Positions 23,882 to 35,483 are shown, counted from the stretch's first letter. The stretch is 64,000 nucleotides of DNA from Aricia agestis (GCF_905147365.1 NC_056419.1:2239501-2303500); one strand, 5' to 3'. The notes: a model not told the origin generated them from the sequence alone. A program made the numbers and translations.

Positions 23882-24030
23882 ATATTATTTATTTATTTAT
23901 TCTTTATGTACAATATTCTAAAACAAGCTTAAAATATACCATACATTAATATAATACATAGGTGTGCTTATCTCTAGAAGATTATTCCGAATTATTAAGT
24001 TGAGTAGTAAAGGATTTCTAGGTGAATAAA
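23882..24030 (-). mobile_element. possible LINE 3' end with (AAAT)n tail
   Basis: In reverse complement, a non-coding stretch ends in acataaagaataaataaata, which looks like a short LINE tail. No protein part is visible, so this is tentative. Confidence 0.35.
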
Positions 24031-24600
24031 GATGAGAAATCAAAGGAAAAGAGACCAAATAACGCCTGACTACCGACGTAATTTGATAGTGAAAAATCTA
24101 AATTTTCATTTTAAACTGGAAAGTGTCTCAACTAGCGGAATTTGCATAAAGAGCTTTTGAATTCATAAACCTCATAAAAGTGAGGAATATAAAGTTTGTG
24201 GACTCTCTGCATGAACTACAATATTTCTATTGAAGTCTTATGTTTTGTTTTTTCTTTGTTTGAAAATGGTATTAATATTATTTATCAGACTATATATGGA
24301 ACTTAATGCAGATGTTCCTTAAAATGCAAAAAAAATATACGTTTTCTCGAAATAAAGTATGCATAACATAATATTAAGTACCTGCAAAAGATAAATAACT
24401 TTTTTACTGCTCCCAAAAATGACGTAATCCTACTAAATCACAAAGGAAGACAACTGACAAAGTCCCAAATCTGGGAATAGTAAAAAATTAATTAAGTAGT
24501 GTCTATTAATGCAATAAAACATTAATTCCAAAGTCGAGAAATATTCACGAAAAGCGATAATTATTTTAGCAAGAAATTTAAGAAAACTCGCGTTAATTTT
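24031..24600. other. unassigned intergenic DNA
   Basis: AT-rich, with no feature supported. Confidence 0.35.
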
Positions 24601-24660
24601 TGCCCCAAAACATTCTGTCTCACAGAAAGTCGGTGAAAATTCATACCCATCGCAAATTTC

Positions 24661-24835
24661 GTGGCAAAATTTTTAAACATAGAAACACAAAATTTTGGCG
24701 GCAAACCTTTCTGTGGCGTCGGCGGGCAGTGGGGGCAAAAAATTCACCCAATCGAAAACGCGGCAAAATTTTTAAACATAGAAAGTTTTCAAAATTTTGG
24801 CGGCAAACCTTTCTCGGGCGTCGGCGGGGGCAGCG
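24661..24835. repeat. two direct copies of a 65-bp segment
   Basis: ggcaaaatttttaaacatag followed by aaaattttggcggcaaacct and a gcgtcggcggg end appears at about 24662-24726 and 24770-24832. The second copy runs into the GC-rich open frame on the minus strand, so its 3' part appears duplicated downstream. Confidence 0.8.
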
Positions 24836-24986
24836 GGGTCAACTGAGGCAGCTGGGGCACCTGGGGCGGGGGCAGCTGGGGCCAGGCGCGGTCGGTGCCC
24901 ACCTCCTCGGAGCGGGGACACGGGGTATACGCGTACTGCCGCTTAGCCGGCACCGGCGCGACGCGGTGCTTGCCGCGCTCGGCCAT
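24789..24986 (-). CDS. candidate proline-rich first exon, unrecognised
   Basis: A minus-strand frame of 65 codons begins MAERGKHRVAPVPAKRQYAY and becomes proline-rich (PQLPPPQVPQLPQL). It is much richer in G and C than its surroundings, as is usual for a lepidopteran first coding exon. Upstream on the same strand are two TCAGT words, which resemble the arthropod initiator. Possible donor sites lie inside the frame (for example CAG followed by GTGCCC, and AAG followed by GTTTGC), so the exon could end before the stop. No partner exon was found. The opposite strand also has a 158-codon frame (24600-25076), which looks like the shadow of this GC-rich stretch. I have no name for the protein. It could equally be non-coding GC-rich DNA. 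Confidence 0.35.
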   Translation of the reverse strand: MAERGKHRVAPVPAKRQYAYTPCPRSEEVGTDRAWPQLPPPQVPQLPQLTPLPPPTPEKGLPPKF

Positions 24987-25076
24987 GCAAGACTGACTGA
25001 GTGCGGCGGGGTTGCCAGCGCGGGTGGTACTTGGGGTTGGACTACCGACTATAGTAGAACTGTACCACTAACTTAA

Positions 25077-26035
25077 ATGATGTACTGTGTGTTCTTATTC
25101 TTATTTAAACAACTTTGAACTCATATTTTACCGGTTCGACTAACTACTAACTCGTATACTACCGGTTCAACCCACAAATAAAATGTCGGCTTCTAAAGTT
25201 TTTCGCAGCTCAGGCCATAGAGTTAAAACGGTTATTAATTACATATGATGCGTACTACAGCATAATAATTAAAATACTACAGCAGCAGGCTGAAAGCCAC
25301 AGGTGCTGTGTCGTGTTTTCTTCTTTTGTTACAGAATAAACAGGAGCCTAATATCATTTTGGCTATTTCAAAATGTTTACTCAATATTTTTATGTAAAAT
25401 CAGTGTCTTGATATTATACTAGAAATTATTGTAACACACGTTAATAAAACTGCTAAAGACAAGCTTCAAAAGTGATACTGAAAGCTTTTTAACGGACTAC
25501 GGCAAAAGCTTTAATAAAATTAGTAGTAGTAGAAGTATGTTTAACATTACTTTAGCGGCATAGCGAATATCGTGTGTTATAGCCTTAATTTTGTTTTGGT
25601 TAATATTTAGATGAAAATTTTACCCACAATTTTGGCATAAAATTACACATGGCAACACCGAGAGTACCGCAGTTAGCGTGCCGCCTTATCGATAAAGCTC
25701 TCGCATGTGCAACTCTTAATTTTCATTACAACCGATAAACATCGCACTGCCCATCTGTTGCCTCCACCATAAGGGCGAGATTCCCATGAACGTGAAATCA
25801 TAAATTCCAGTACTCCAGCCTTTTTACTAACACTTTAGGCCTCAAAATAATGGTAATAAATTATTTTTAAAACGGCCTAAATGTTCGCTTACAAGTCTAA
25901 TACATATATTTTTTATTTAAATTCTTTGTTCAGTTTTTAAATTATATTACTTTAATCGCAGTTTCACTTTTAGAAATAATCATAATAACGAGGGAAAATA
26001 TATTTAACGCAACACAATAATTCATTAAAAAAATA
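25077..26035. other. unassigned intergenic DNA
   Basis: No gene or RNA supported. Confidence 0.35.
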
Positions 26036-26039
26036 TGTT

Positions 26040-26168
26040 TTTATTTCCCTCGCGGAAACTATCCTATGTCCTTTTTTGTCTCTCAAAGTATCTTAGTACG
26101 AAGTTTCATCTCAATCGGTTCGGCAGCTTAAGAGTGAAGAGGTAACAGACGTCAGACAGACAGACATG
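26040..26168 (+). repeat. degenerate RTE/SINE-like repeat copy
   Basis: Carries the blocks tatcctatgtcc, tcggttcggcagc and gtgaagaggtaacagacg in the order of the repeat at 27305-27512. Confidence 0.6.
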
Positions 26169-26214
26169 AAGAGGCACCTTTTTATTTTTAACAAGATCCA
26201 AGAAGAAGAGAGAA

Positions 26215-26388
26215 GCAACTCCGTTGCGCCAAAATTCGTTTATCGAGCGGGAACCGTACATTTTTCCGGGATAAAAAGTATCCTTTCCTGGAACTCAAAT
26301 TTCAGCAAAATCGGTTCAGTGGTTTGGGCGTGAAGAGGTTACAGACAGACAGACATAAAGGCACACTTTCGTATTTAAAATATTAAGT
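26215..26388 (+). repeat. RTE/SINE-like repeat copy
   Basis: Contains caactccgttgcgccaaaat, gggaaccgtacatttttccg, ggtttgggcgtgaagagg and an acagacagacagacat tract. It lies next to another copy in the same orientation. Confidence 0.7.
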
Positions 26389-26438
26389 TGGTGGTGGGTG
26401 GTGGCAGGGTGGTGACATAAACCAAATATATATTCTAA

Positions 26439-26728
26439 TAGCTTTGTCCACACTGTGCCTTTTTCTGTTCGTCAAGGGCATGCGTTATAGCGCAGTTAAC
26501 AGCGTCAACAGCGAACGTGAGGCATGCCCTCTGACCGTCCACAGTCCACAGTCCATCCAAAACTTCAAAAATGACAATATTGGCGTTGCGTTCCTTGACG
26601 CATTCAATTATTGAATGCGCCAATATGAAAGTTGATGACGAAATTGAAGATGAAAGTGCACAGTGTGGACATAACTAATTCGTGATCTAGAAAATTGAAG
26701 ATGAAAGTGCACAGTGTGGACATAGCTA
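26439..26728. mobile_element. MITE with tagctttgtccacactgtgc ends, end duplicated
   Basis: The left end tagctttgtccacactgtgc and the right end gcacagtgtggacatagcta are inverted. The right end occurs twice (26640-26676 and 26692-26727), so one terminus has been duplicated in tandem. The minus ORF (26435-26623) inside it is not recognisable. Confidence 0.75.
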
Positions 26729-27304
26729 TAGACTATTACAATATATTCGTATTGAGATTGTAAATATACGCCAATAGACTATAGTAGAGATCATTTGTTT
26801 CATAATACTGCATTGCCGTGATACCTGCATTCGTTCGGTTACAGTTTGATGCTTCAAAGTTTTCTAGTTCTTTTGTCTTTGTTGTACAGCCGCGGAAATG
26901 TAAATATTGTGCATTCTGCAGTATTGATCCTAAATATAAGCTGCTAATAACAATTAGTACATGCTTACTTGACAGTACTAGGTAGAGGTAGAGTTCTTGA
27001 AATGAATTTTTTATCACACAATATTCATCAGTTTTGAAAAAAACTTTTCTCCAATTGTTAGATATCTTCAATCCTCTGAGATTGACAATTATTCTTATAA
27101 TAACTTTTGGACAAAACTTAACATTTTTCTTTAACAAAAGAAACATCTAGCAACTCTTGTCCTTGAGAAAAGAAACAAAGACGTCATACAAACTTTAAAT
27201 AGTCTAAAAGGTTAACGAATAAAAAAATTAAATTATTGTAAGTAAAAAGCTTGCGTGCAGGCCAACTTGCACTTGAAGCTAATGTTAACTTTGTTTTATA
27301 TAAC

Positions 27305-27512
27305 ACTAGATGACGCCCGCAACTCCGTTGCGCCAAAACTCGTTTATCGCGCTGGAACCGTACATTTTTCCGGGACAAAAAGTATCCTATGTCCTTTCCC
27401 GGGACTCAAAGTATCTTCATGCAAAATTTCAGCCAAATCGGTTCAGCGGTTTGGGCGTGAAGAGGTAACAGACAGACATACAGACATACTTTGTCATTTA
27501 TAATATTGGTAT
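27305..27512 (+). repeat. RTE/SINE-like interspersed repeat, reference copy
   Basis: The clearest copy of the family: gatgacgcccgcaactccgt at the start, gaaccgtacatttttccggg, ggtttgggcgtgaagagg, a gacagacat tract and the end tttataatattggtatgga. It has no ORF. Other copies are at 1793-2003, 26215-26388, 34235-34866 and 55905-56105. Confidence 0.75.
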
Positions 27513-27519
27513 GGATTAA

Positions 27520-27657
27520 GGGCCTGTTTCACCACTTTCTGATTAGTGCCGAATAGGCTATCCACCACTTAACTTGACAGATGAAGTATGGGGAATCTGT
27601 CAAAAAAGTTGTGAATAGTCTATTCGGCACTTTATTAGAAAGTGGTGAAACAGGCCC
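27520..27657. mobile_element. 138-bp hairpin MITE
   Basis: The left end gggcctgtttcaccactttc is the reverse complement of the right end. TAA stands before it and just beyond the other end, which suits a PIF/Harbinger-type target (TWA), although one extra base intervenes on the right. Confidence 0.75.
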
Positions 27658-28616
27658 GTAATATTATAGTAACTATTTTTTTAACGAACGATTGACCAAG
27701 AACTAAGTTTATACAAGACTGGTGCGAATGATCCTAAAAGTAATCAAATGCGAACTTACCATATACCTACTTACCTATTTATTTCCAAGGAACACGATTT
27801 AAATTTATATTGAGAAACGTCCCGTTCGATATTTGAATTACTTTCAGTTTTGACATGGTGCTGATTTGATGTTTCCGTTTCCGCGGAATGTTTCTCAGGA
27901 ATAAAGATTTCATTCTGATCAAAATACCAGAAAAATGTAGGGCATTAAAAATAGTGTTCTGTGTACATACGATAGAGCTGAAAATATAATTACTCTATGC
28001 TGAAAATAACAGGAGATATCCAAGTGGCAGCCGGCTGCCGCATAACAATTGAAAATCTATTAAAAATCTATTGTGTCTGCGATACCCACGATGGAGGTGT
28101 TAATCAATTAAACAAAGAAATCCAATTACATTAAAGTTTATTTTATATGCAAATTCTCTTTGGCTCTGACCTAAACAGTCGTTATATTATGTTGATACCT
28201 ACCTACATTAATAAGGTACTAGATTTTGTCTGCAACTTTTTAGTAGCATTGAGATTCGTTTAAACCGCTAGAGTTGTACACTTTTTCGGAATAAAGACTA
28301 TTCTGTATTCATTTCTGGGATGAATATATTATCGATGTACGAAATTTCATCTTTTCCATGGCTAAATGATTTGAATGATGTTTAGTGATTTAAAAAGCCT
28401 TTAGATAGAAATACAACCATTCGAATTTATATTATTATGCAAATGGTAATAGATGGTGTTGTATTTGGCTCGAAGAAGCCATTATCTGGTTATGGGGTTA
28501 TACAACCTGTGGCGCTATAGCCGGGTAATAGCCATGCAACAGCCGGTTATGGTAAATACTTCCGAGCTTTAGCTATAAACATGATAGACGATGGATCGTC
28601 GCTGTCAAGCATTTGC
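27658..28616. other. unassigned intergenic DNA
   Basis: No gene seen. About 28230-28420 is a very decayed form of the RTE/SINE-like repeat. Confidence 0.35.
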
Positions 28617-28775
28617 GTACTATCAGAAAATTTGATTCATAGTCAGTTGGCAGACCTTCGTAATTTGGTCGCGTTACGTCGAACCCAGACATCGGAAAAT
28701 CACAACTTATTAAATTAACTAAACCCGACCAGCTGACGTAGGTCTGTCAACTATGAATTTTTTTTTGATGGTACT
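28617..28775. mobile_element. MITE with gtactatca ends, family member 2
   Basis: Inverted ends (gtactatcagaaaatttgat with its near complement near 28755-28773). It resembles 4595-4760 at both ends and in a gttacgtcgaaccca block. Confidence 0.65.
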
Positions 28776-29521
28776 AACCCACAAAAAATTTGATGTTAAT
28801 GAATGCAGTCTTGATCTAAAATCTAAATGATCTAAAGATCATGACTGCATTTGTAACTTAATACGTAATTTCTTGTGGTTTGATACACAAATGCTTAATA
28901 GTGTCCTTAGTGTTAACTAAGGGTCAATTCACACTGCATATTGGTCAGTTCACATTGCGATGTAACACGGTTTAATTTGCTCGTAATTGGCTTAAACTGA
29001 CTGAGACATGACATTTTTAAAATCTTCAATGTAAAATATAAGAGCTACTTTTTATACTAAAGTTAAATAAATATTATAATATAGTTTTCTATTATACAAA
29101 AAACATTTACGTAGTTTTTACTTAAACACCTGATAAAAAAATTGTTTTTGTAAAGTATTAGATTTTACCATGTGTACTTAAATGATAATCCTACAGGAAC
29201 CGTATCTTATCCTGTGACAAAAATACCTTAGTATGTTTCTACCTTTCAACCAAATAGATTTAGGATATAGACTCAAACAAACAATCCTTCCCTTTTATTG
29301 TATTAGTATGTGGAATTATAAACTTTAAGAAGTTTAGATTGCATTATAAAATTGTGTTCAGTGATGCACTTAAGAAACTTCTAAGTGTTAAGTGTTCAAA
29401 CTTAGAAAACACTTCGTAGCACGCTCGTAGCAATCTCGTAGACGCGCTACGGCGTAGCGCTCGGCGTAGCAAATACAACGTAGACAAGAGATAGAGATAC
29501 AGATTTTACTATTATGAGAGA
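28776..29521. other. unassigned intergenic DNA
   Basis: No supported gene. About 29400-29480 has a run of cgtagc/cgtagcgc words. Confidence 0.35.
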
Positions 29522-29989
29522 AATGGGCATTGTCCAAAAAAATCACATGTACTTTTTATAATTTTTTTCGTTAAAATAGGGTATTTTAATAATATAAATT
29601 AAATAATTTTGAAATTCATTGGCTAGTTTTTTCTCAATAAATTTTTAAAGTTTCGCTCTGACGTCATCACCGGCGGCTAATAATTGACCTCTGCATATGT
29701 TTTAAAGTTCCTTTCAATCTTATTTATAATGACTGGTTCGTCAAATGCAAGTTCTCATTATGAGAAAGTTGATACGAGAAGCTTACCAAAAGTTCGAAAC
29801 GTAATGTTGGTCGAATTTATTGCTAATTTAACGCCATTGAAGGTCAAACAAAGTTTAAACATATTTGTTCAAAAATATAAGTAACTAATGGGTATTTTTT
29901 TCTTTTATATACAGAAAAACGATCACTTTTTATTCCTCGAAATGTTTTTGTAATGAGCAAAATTAAAAAAAAAATGGACAATCCCCATT
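29522..29989 (+). mobile_element. inverted-repeat element with 51-codon ORF, copy 2
   Basis: Partner of 1231-1704. The ORF at 29729-29884 begins MTGSSNASS and has the same length of 51 codons with six amino-acid differences. The splice-donor-like GTAAGT of copy 1 is changed to ATAAGT here. Both ends keep the inverted repeat around gggcattgtcca / tggacaatcccc. Confidence 0.7.
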
Positions 29990-30630
29990 ATAGTATATTT
30001 TAATATTTGATTAGTATTTATAACACATAAGAATATATATATAATATATGTTAAATACAAAATCTTACATACAGTAAAAAGTGTAGATCTAAGATAATAA
30101 ATGACAGGTCAGTCTTATAATGAGCTCACTTCTCATAGGGATCATACATTGTAGCAACACAAAAATCAGCCTATGACCTTCCTTTATTGTCTAGACTCCG
30201 TCTACTATTACATCAAAAAAGGCCTATTAATTTCGAAGCCTAATCGATAAAAAGACAAAACTTCCCTCTTCATATTAGCATAAATTGATTTACAACACGA
30301 AAACAATAAAAAGCTTGAAAGGAAGCAATAAAGTCGGTAAAAATATACGATTACGGCAAACAATACCTTGAGAACCAGTATAAGCTGACCTCTGCCGCCG
30401 TGACCCCGGCTCGGGGGCAAGTGTCAACAATTGGGACAATCACATACAGCTGGTAAGCGATAAACGAGTTACTTTTTAGAGACATCGTCGAAAGAAATTG
30501 ACTGAATCTGGCCTAAAGTTATGTTATTACAAATCAATTGATTATTATAAACTTGTTTTGGGAGATTGGCGATCATTTAGTTATAAAAATTTGGATATTT
30601 ACTGCCGCACTCAGAGTCTAATATAATGTT
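29990..30630. other. unassigned intergenic DNA
   Basis: AT-rich, no gene seen. Confidence 0.35.
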
Positions 30631-30832
30631 AACTAGCTGTCCCGGCAAATTATTTATATGGCAAAATAACGGTTTTGCCATATAAATAATTTTAAGTATG
30701 AAAAATAGATGTTGGCCGATTCTCAGACCTACTCAATATACTCACAAAATTTCATGAGAATCTGTCAAGCCGTTTCGGAGGAGTATGGCAACGAAACCAG
30801 TGACACGAGAATTTTATATATTAGATATACTA
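30631..30832 (-). repeat. interspersed repeat (ccgggacagctag family), minus copy with palindrome
   Basis: Reverse orientation of the family at 17451-17763. It contains a perfect inverted repeat with 19-bp arms (30648-30666 and 30673-30691) and a 6-bp spacer, at a point where the other copies read straight through (near 17735-17755 and 19355-19390). Confidence 0.75.
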
Positions 30833-31607
30833 AGAATTACTTACTATAATTAGTTGAAGATTTTAACATTCGAGTCAACATCTAATCAAACTCTTCACTT
30901 AATGACAGTAAACCACTTAGTCTTTGTCTCTTTAGTTAGTGACAGGTACACCTCATCCTTAAAACCGGATCAGTAGTTTAGGCGGGATAGACAGAGACAG
31001 AGATATTAAACAATCGCGTGACATATTTACGTAAATTTTTGAAAGTTTCGCTCTATTTGTGTTAACTATACGAATATCTATGGCCCAAACTACAAGACAA
31101 ATAGTAGGACTATTTAGTTTATAAGGTTATTAACAATAATTTGTGACTGGGTTTCACCGTGAGACCTTCGGATGTAGCTCAAAATCTAAAATTTTTTTGG
31201 TCACAAATATAGTTACGTTCCTTGAAATTATTTCCCAAATAAAACTTATACAAGAGCGTTAATTTTAAACTATTAAAAGTTTTATAACCTCCAATTTATA
31301 TAACAAGTAACAACTTACACCATTAAATGAGCACAGAATCAGTGAGATTAAGTCGACAGTGACAAATTGCTGGCGAATGTGCCATTATTACTGGCACCTA
31401 ATATCTGACCTGAAAACAATACAACTGAGATGTTTTGTCACTTGGATGAAATAAGAATGCCGCCATCATGTAAATTGTCACTGGAGGTGTTACGCCGTGC
31501 ACCATTTTGGGTTTTTGACCCACTTGAATGACAGTTGTTTCATATCTTACGCCCCCTTGATAATGTCATCCACGCGCTAAAACGAGAATGTTGAGGTCTT
31601 TTATCAG
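30833..31607. other. unassigned intergenic DNA
   Basis: No feature supported. Confidence 0.35.
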
Positions 31608-33150
31608 AGGCTCTACCATGAGTTTAAAGCTATAGTGTGTAATGTGTCGAGCTAGCGTACGGTCACGCTCCACGTTATGCACACGCAGCTAATATTAATT
31701 ATTAATTAATATTTTCGCGAACCGCGCGGCTGATTGCCGCTGCACGTCACCATGGCGCTCGTGGCGAATGAGTTGCTGGCGTTCATCCAGCACGCCATCG
31801 ACACAATAGACGAGATCAGCATACTGCAGATCTGCAAGTCCTCGTTCACCAGTGAAGAGATTGCCCAGGGAAAGCAGTTGCTGTACGAGACGCTCGGTCA
31901 GAGCGCGAATATGCCATCTCGACGGAGGGATGGAACTGAAATAAGCGTGCAGGATATAATATCCTTGCTGAAGCAGACGGATCCGGATGAGGTGCCGGCT
32001 TTTGTGGCGAAAAAACTGCACAAGCTGCCGCCCGTGACGATGGACCACGTCGACGTCGTCACCCTCACTCCGTCCGTCTCCGTCACCGTCACTCTTCTTT
32101 CAGGAATCTGATGTCCTAAAGGACATCAGATTCCTGAAAGAAGAGTTGGCCGAAGTTCGAGGTAGACTGCAGGCATCAGAGTCTACGCTCAGCGATCTAC
32201 GTAATGAATTATCACAATTAAATAGTTGTAATTCAATATTATGTAGGTCATCTGATGCCGCGTTCGTCACTCGCCGACGTGGTGCGCAGGCGGTCACGTT
32301 CAGCCCGTCAGCACTTTCAGACGGGTCAACGCACGAGCACGTCATCGCCGCCGCCGCCGCTGCCCCCGCCGCCCGCTCCCCGCCTGCAACGGAGCCGCGG
32401 CCGAACTACGTGTCAAACAAGTGTCGCCGCTTGCCCCCCGCCTCCTCCCCCGCGTTCAAAAAACAAAGGAAAAAAGGAGGCTCCCGCAGAAGAGTGTCCT
32501 CTCTCCAAAAAGGACCGAAAATGCGATGATGACGGGTTTATAAGAGTGGAGAGGAAGAAGAAGAAACCCGTCGTCCGCAACCATCGCGGCACCGCACCCG
32601 AAGGACTCGAGCAGCTGTTGCGGCGTGAGACTCCCGCGACGCCGCTGTACGTGTCCAGGCTGCACTGGTCCACGACGGTCGAGCAGGTCGTGGACTACAT
32701 CAGGAGCAAGACCCACTTCGTCTTGAGGGTCGAGCGTTTGGAGTCCCGCCACAAAGTCAATTTTAGCTCCTTTGTGGTGAGGGTCCTGACGCATCATCTA
32801 CCGACCTTCGAGAAGGAGGAGTTCTGGCCGATTGGAGTCGTCTACAGAAGATTCCGACGACTTCCGAACACGTCGCGCCCCACGTCGCAGACAATACGTG
32901 TTTAGTGTTTAGTGCTTAGTGTTAGCTTTAGTTTATATGTTATGTATGTTAGTCTATAAGGTATATATAATATGGGCCAAGATGCCTGATTTAAATAAAT
33001 AAATAATAGTATTTATCTATTTAGTATGGCGATGTTAGTTCCGCAAGTAACCGCTAGAGGCACTGTAAAATTTGCCATACTAAATATTTACGTAATCGGT
33101 ATCGAGTATCGATAAATACTATAGCTTTAAACTCATTGTAAAGCTAAAGG
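31608..33150. mobile_element. MITE (ctctaccatgag ends) split by a retroposed ORF1 gene
   Basis: The left end (ggctctaccatgagtttaaa, 31608) and right end (about 33125-33150, its complement with changes) match the two ends of the intact MITE at 63555-63745. The internal part after 33005 also matches that MITE (gttccgcaagtaaccgct). The MITE is thus complete except for the 1.37-kb insertion at 31638-33004. The word atagt occurs at both edges of the insertion, so it may be the target duplication. Confidence 0.7.
31752..32905 (+). pseudogene. ORF1-only retroelement protein, frameshifted
   Basis: Start ATG at 31752 in a good context (gtcaccATGG). The first frame (to 32111) has a helical N-terminus (VANELLAFIQHAIDTIDEIS) and a block KLPPVTMDHVDV. 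The sequence then meets a perfect palindrome (27-bp arms, 32091-32117 and 32120-32146) that ends this frame. A second frame resumes with a coiled-coil-like LKEELAEVRGRLQASE and a basic stretch. After a further frameshift in the A-rich run near 32465-32480, a third frame runs to 32905 with GFIRVERKKKKP and TPLYVSRLHWSTTVEQVVDY. I know this protein type from lepidopteran annotations, where it is often misnamed as a cadherin. The C-terminal part looks like a compact nucleic-acid-binding fold, as in LINE ORF1 proteins. No ORF2 follows. A poly(A)-like (AAAT)n ends the copy near 33004. Confidence 0.7.
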
Positions 33151-34234
33151 TAACAAAATAGTAATTATCAAACTTTAAGTAACGTTAATATATCTATACC
33201 TAAATAATATACTTTTCATGTAAACATCAACACGAATGTAAACATTGTATTTCATTTTAAAATACCGACAATAATTACTGAAGAGGTAAGGAGAGGAATT
33301 GAATAGCTAACAATTTGAAAAATTATTTCAAATGAAAAGGATTTCATGTACTTATTGCTGATGAAGTAGATAAGATACAAGGTGTGTTAAAATTATAAAG
33401 GAATAAATAGATTACTAATTATGCCCTTCCACATTCTCTTAGCATCCAGTAAACATCTTCAACTATATTACTAGAATTTGCTTTAGAATGAAACAAAATA
33501 ACATTTGAATTGTGTCCAGATTGGGTTGCAGTCGCGGGCTATTTATATTGACCGGGCATGCACCGTGCAGCCTGCAGGGTCCGTTTTGCGCGCGCATTCT
33601 CCTTCAATTCATTCCTCCCAGATTTTTTTATTAAAAGATAAAAACCAATTGTAACTACTAACTAGATAACCCACTTCTTCTAATATGATTGTGTTTTAAA
33701 ATCTAATTATATTTTAACTATTTTTGACACTAAAAAGTGTTTTTGTAAACCTATTAGTACGGGAGCCCTAGAACAATTTTTTTTGTTATTACTAACAAGC
33801 AAATTTTTTGTGAGTAGCTTTATTTTGATAAGACAAACAACATTTTTATTTTGTATATAACCTATGAAGAAAAAAATTGTAACAACTGACTAACTCTAAA
33901 TATACAAAAGTTGATCCAACTTGAGACTTTGTTTACGCAAAAGTTTTTTGTTTTTCTTAGAATTCCAGCATAAACTATGTACACTTGACACTTCGGATTA
34001 ACAATAGAAGTGGAAAAGTGCTGAAGTGTGTGAATTTTCACAAGTTTTAAATTTAAATAGCTTTTTAAGTCACAAAAACGAAAGAAATCGTTAAGCTAAG
34101 AGTGCTATTACATAAGGCAAGTAAGTTTATATTGCATTGGGCAAGTCCTGAGTATAGTCGAGTAAGTGAAATTTTCAAGCTATGCAAAATTTTCGAAGAC
34201 TCGGTCCTAAGATTACAAAATGACTCAATATATA
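33151..34234. other. unassigned intergenic DNA
   Basis: No gene supported. A GC-richer patch at 33530-33610 has gcgcgcgcattctcc and could be a promoter or untranslated exon, but nothing confirms it. Confidence 0.35.
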
Positions 34235-34866
34235 AATTACTAGCTGTTGCCCGCGACTTCGTCCGCGTGGACTTCAGTTTATAGCGCGCGATGTCAACAA
34301 AATTGGTGTCAAAAGCTTTTAAAAAAACCCTGGTACCCCTTAAATCAAAGCAGCTGTGCAGTGTGCACATAATATTTCAATTTTTTTAATAAAACTTTAT
34401 ATTTTATGTTAAATTTTTAAGCTTATTTAGCCCCCCAATTACACAACTTTACCCATAAACTATTTATCATTGATAGGTTTAAGATTACGTCACTGCATAG
34501 TTAAGTACTGATTTATTAAATAACGTAAAATAGAAATAACAATTGAAAAAATCGAATGTAAGATAATACCACCTCTTATAGAAAGACTTTTGGGCAAGCG
34601 TTAGCGCGATGTAGGAGACGCACGGCGCCATCTATTATGAATTTTTAGAACTAACTTAATTTGAAAAAAAAAATACGCATTTTCACCCCCTTACAACGCT
34701 TTTTTCCAGTAAAAAAGTAGCCTATGTCCTTTCTCAGGCTTTAGACTATCTGTATACAAATACATATTTCATTACAATCGGTTCGGTAGTTTTGGCGTGA
34801 AAGCGAGACAGACAAACAGACAGACAGTCAGACAGAGATACTTTCGCATTTATAATATTAGTATAG
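34235..34866 (+). repeat. long RTE/SINE-like interspersed repeat
   Basis: It opens actagctgttgcccgcgact and gtccgcgtggactt, and ends gcatttataatattagtata after a gacagacagtcagacag tract. The 3' part is homologous to 27305-27512. No ORF is visible in it, and the short frames on both strands are not recognisable. Confidence 0.65.
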
Positions 34867-34869
34867 ATA

Positions 34870-35135
34870 GTATAGATTATATCTACCCAAATGTTGGTAT
34901 AGAAATCTATATACTCAAAGGTGACTGACTGATTGACATAGTGATCTATCAACGCACAGCCCAAACCACTGGACGGATCGGGCTGAAATTTGGCATGCAG
35001 GTAGATGTTATAACGTAGGCATCCGCTAAGAAAGGATTTTGATAAATTCCATCCCCAAGGGGTTCAAATAGGGGATGAAAGTTTGTATATAATAATACTT
35101 CTTAACGCGAGCAAAGCCGCGGGCAAAAGCTCGTA
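34870..35135 (+). repeat. interspersed repeat with ggacggatcgggctgaaatt core
   Basis: It contains atctatcaacgcacagcc and ggcatgcaggtagatgtta, ending in gcgagcaaagccgcgggc. It is a common lepidopteran repeat, directly joined to the preceding one. Confidence 0.65.
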
Positions 35136-35325
35136 ATTTATATACTTAAGTCATTGTTGCATCTTGGCCTTTTTATAAATGTAGGGCCTTCAAGCAGGTT
35201 TTAATAATAAAATTCTTATTTTAGTTTAAAGGTTTTCTAAAGTCCAAACAATCAAAAATTCTGCTTGCTTTACTGCTCGCATACCAGTAACTTTTACTGT
35301 GTAACTGCACCATAGTTTAATATTT

Positions 35326-35483
35326 AGGCTGGTATAAAAAGTCAGGGCTTAAGATGCGACCCGGTCTCAAGACGTGGTTCGGCTCAGTGATTGGTCCAAA
35401 TTTTGACAGCCAACCAATCACAGAGCCTGAACCGTGTCTTGAGACCCAGATGCATCTTGAGTACTGACTATTTATACCAGCCT
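35326..35483. mobile_element. 158-bp hairpin MITE
   Basis: Left end aggctggtataaaaagtcag against right end ctgactatttataccagcct. The inner parts also pair (cggctcagtgattggt with accaatcacagagcct). Confidence 0.8.

Noticed and set aside
24600..25076. 158-codon plus-strand ORF
   Set aside because: It overlaps the duplicated segment and the GC-rich minus frame; the arginine/glycine-rich product is what the complement of such DNA gives.
26736..27146. 136-codon minus-strand ORF
   Set aside because: Long for this AT-rich DNA but with no motif, no domain and no splice partner; composition is like random AT-rich translation.
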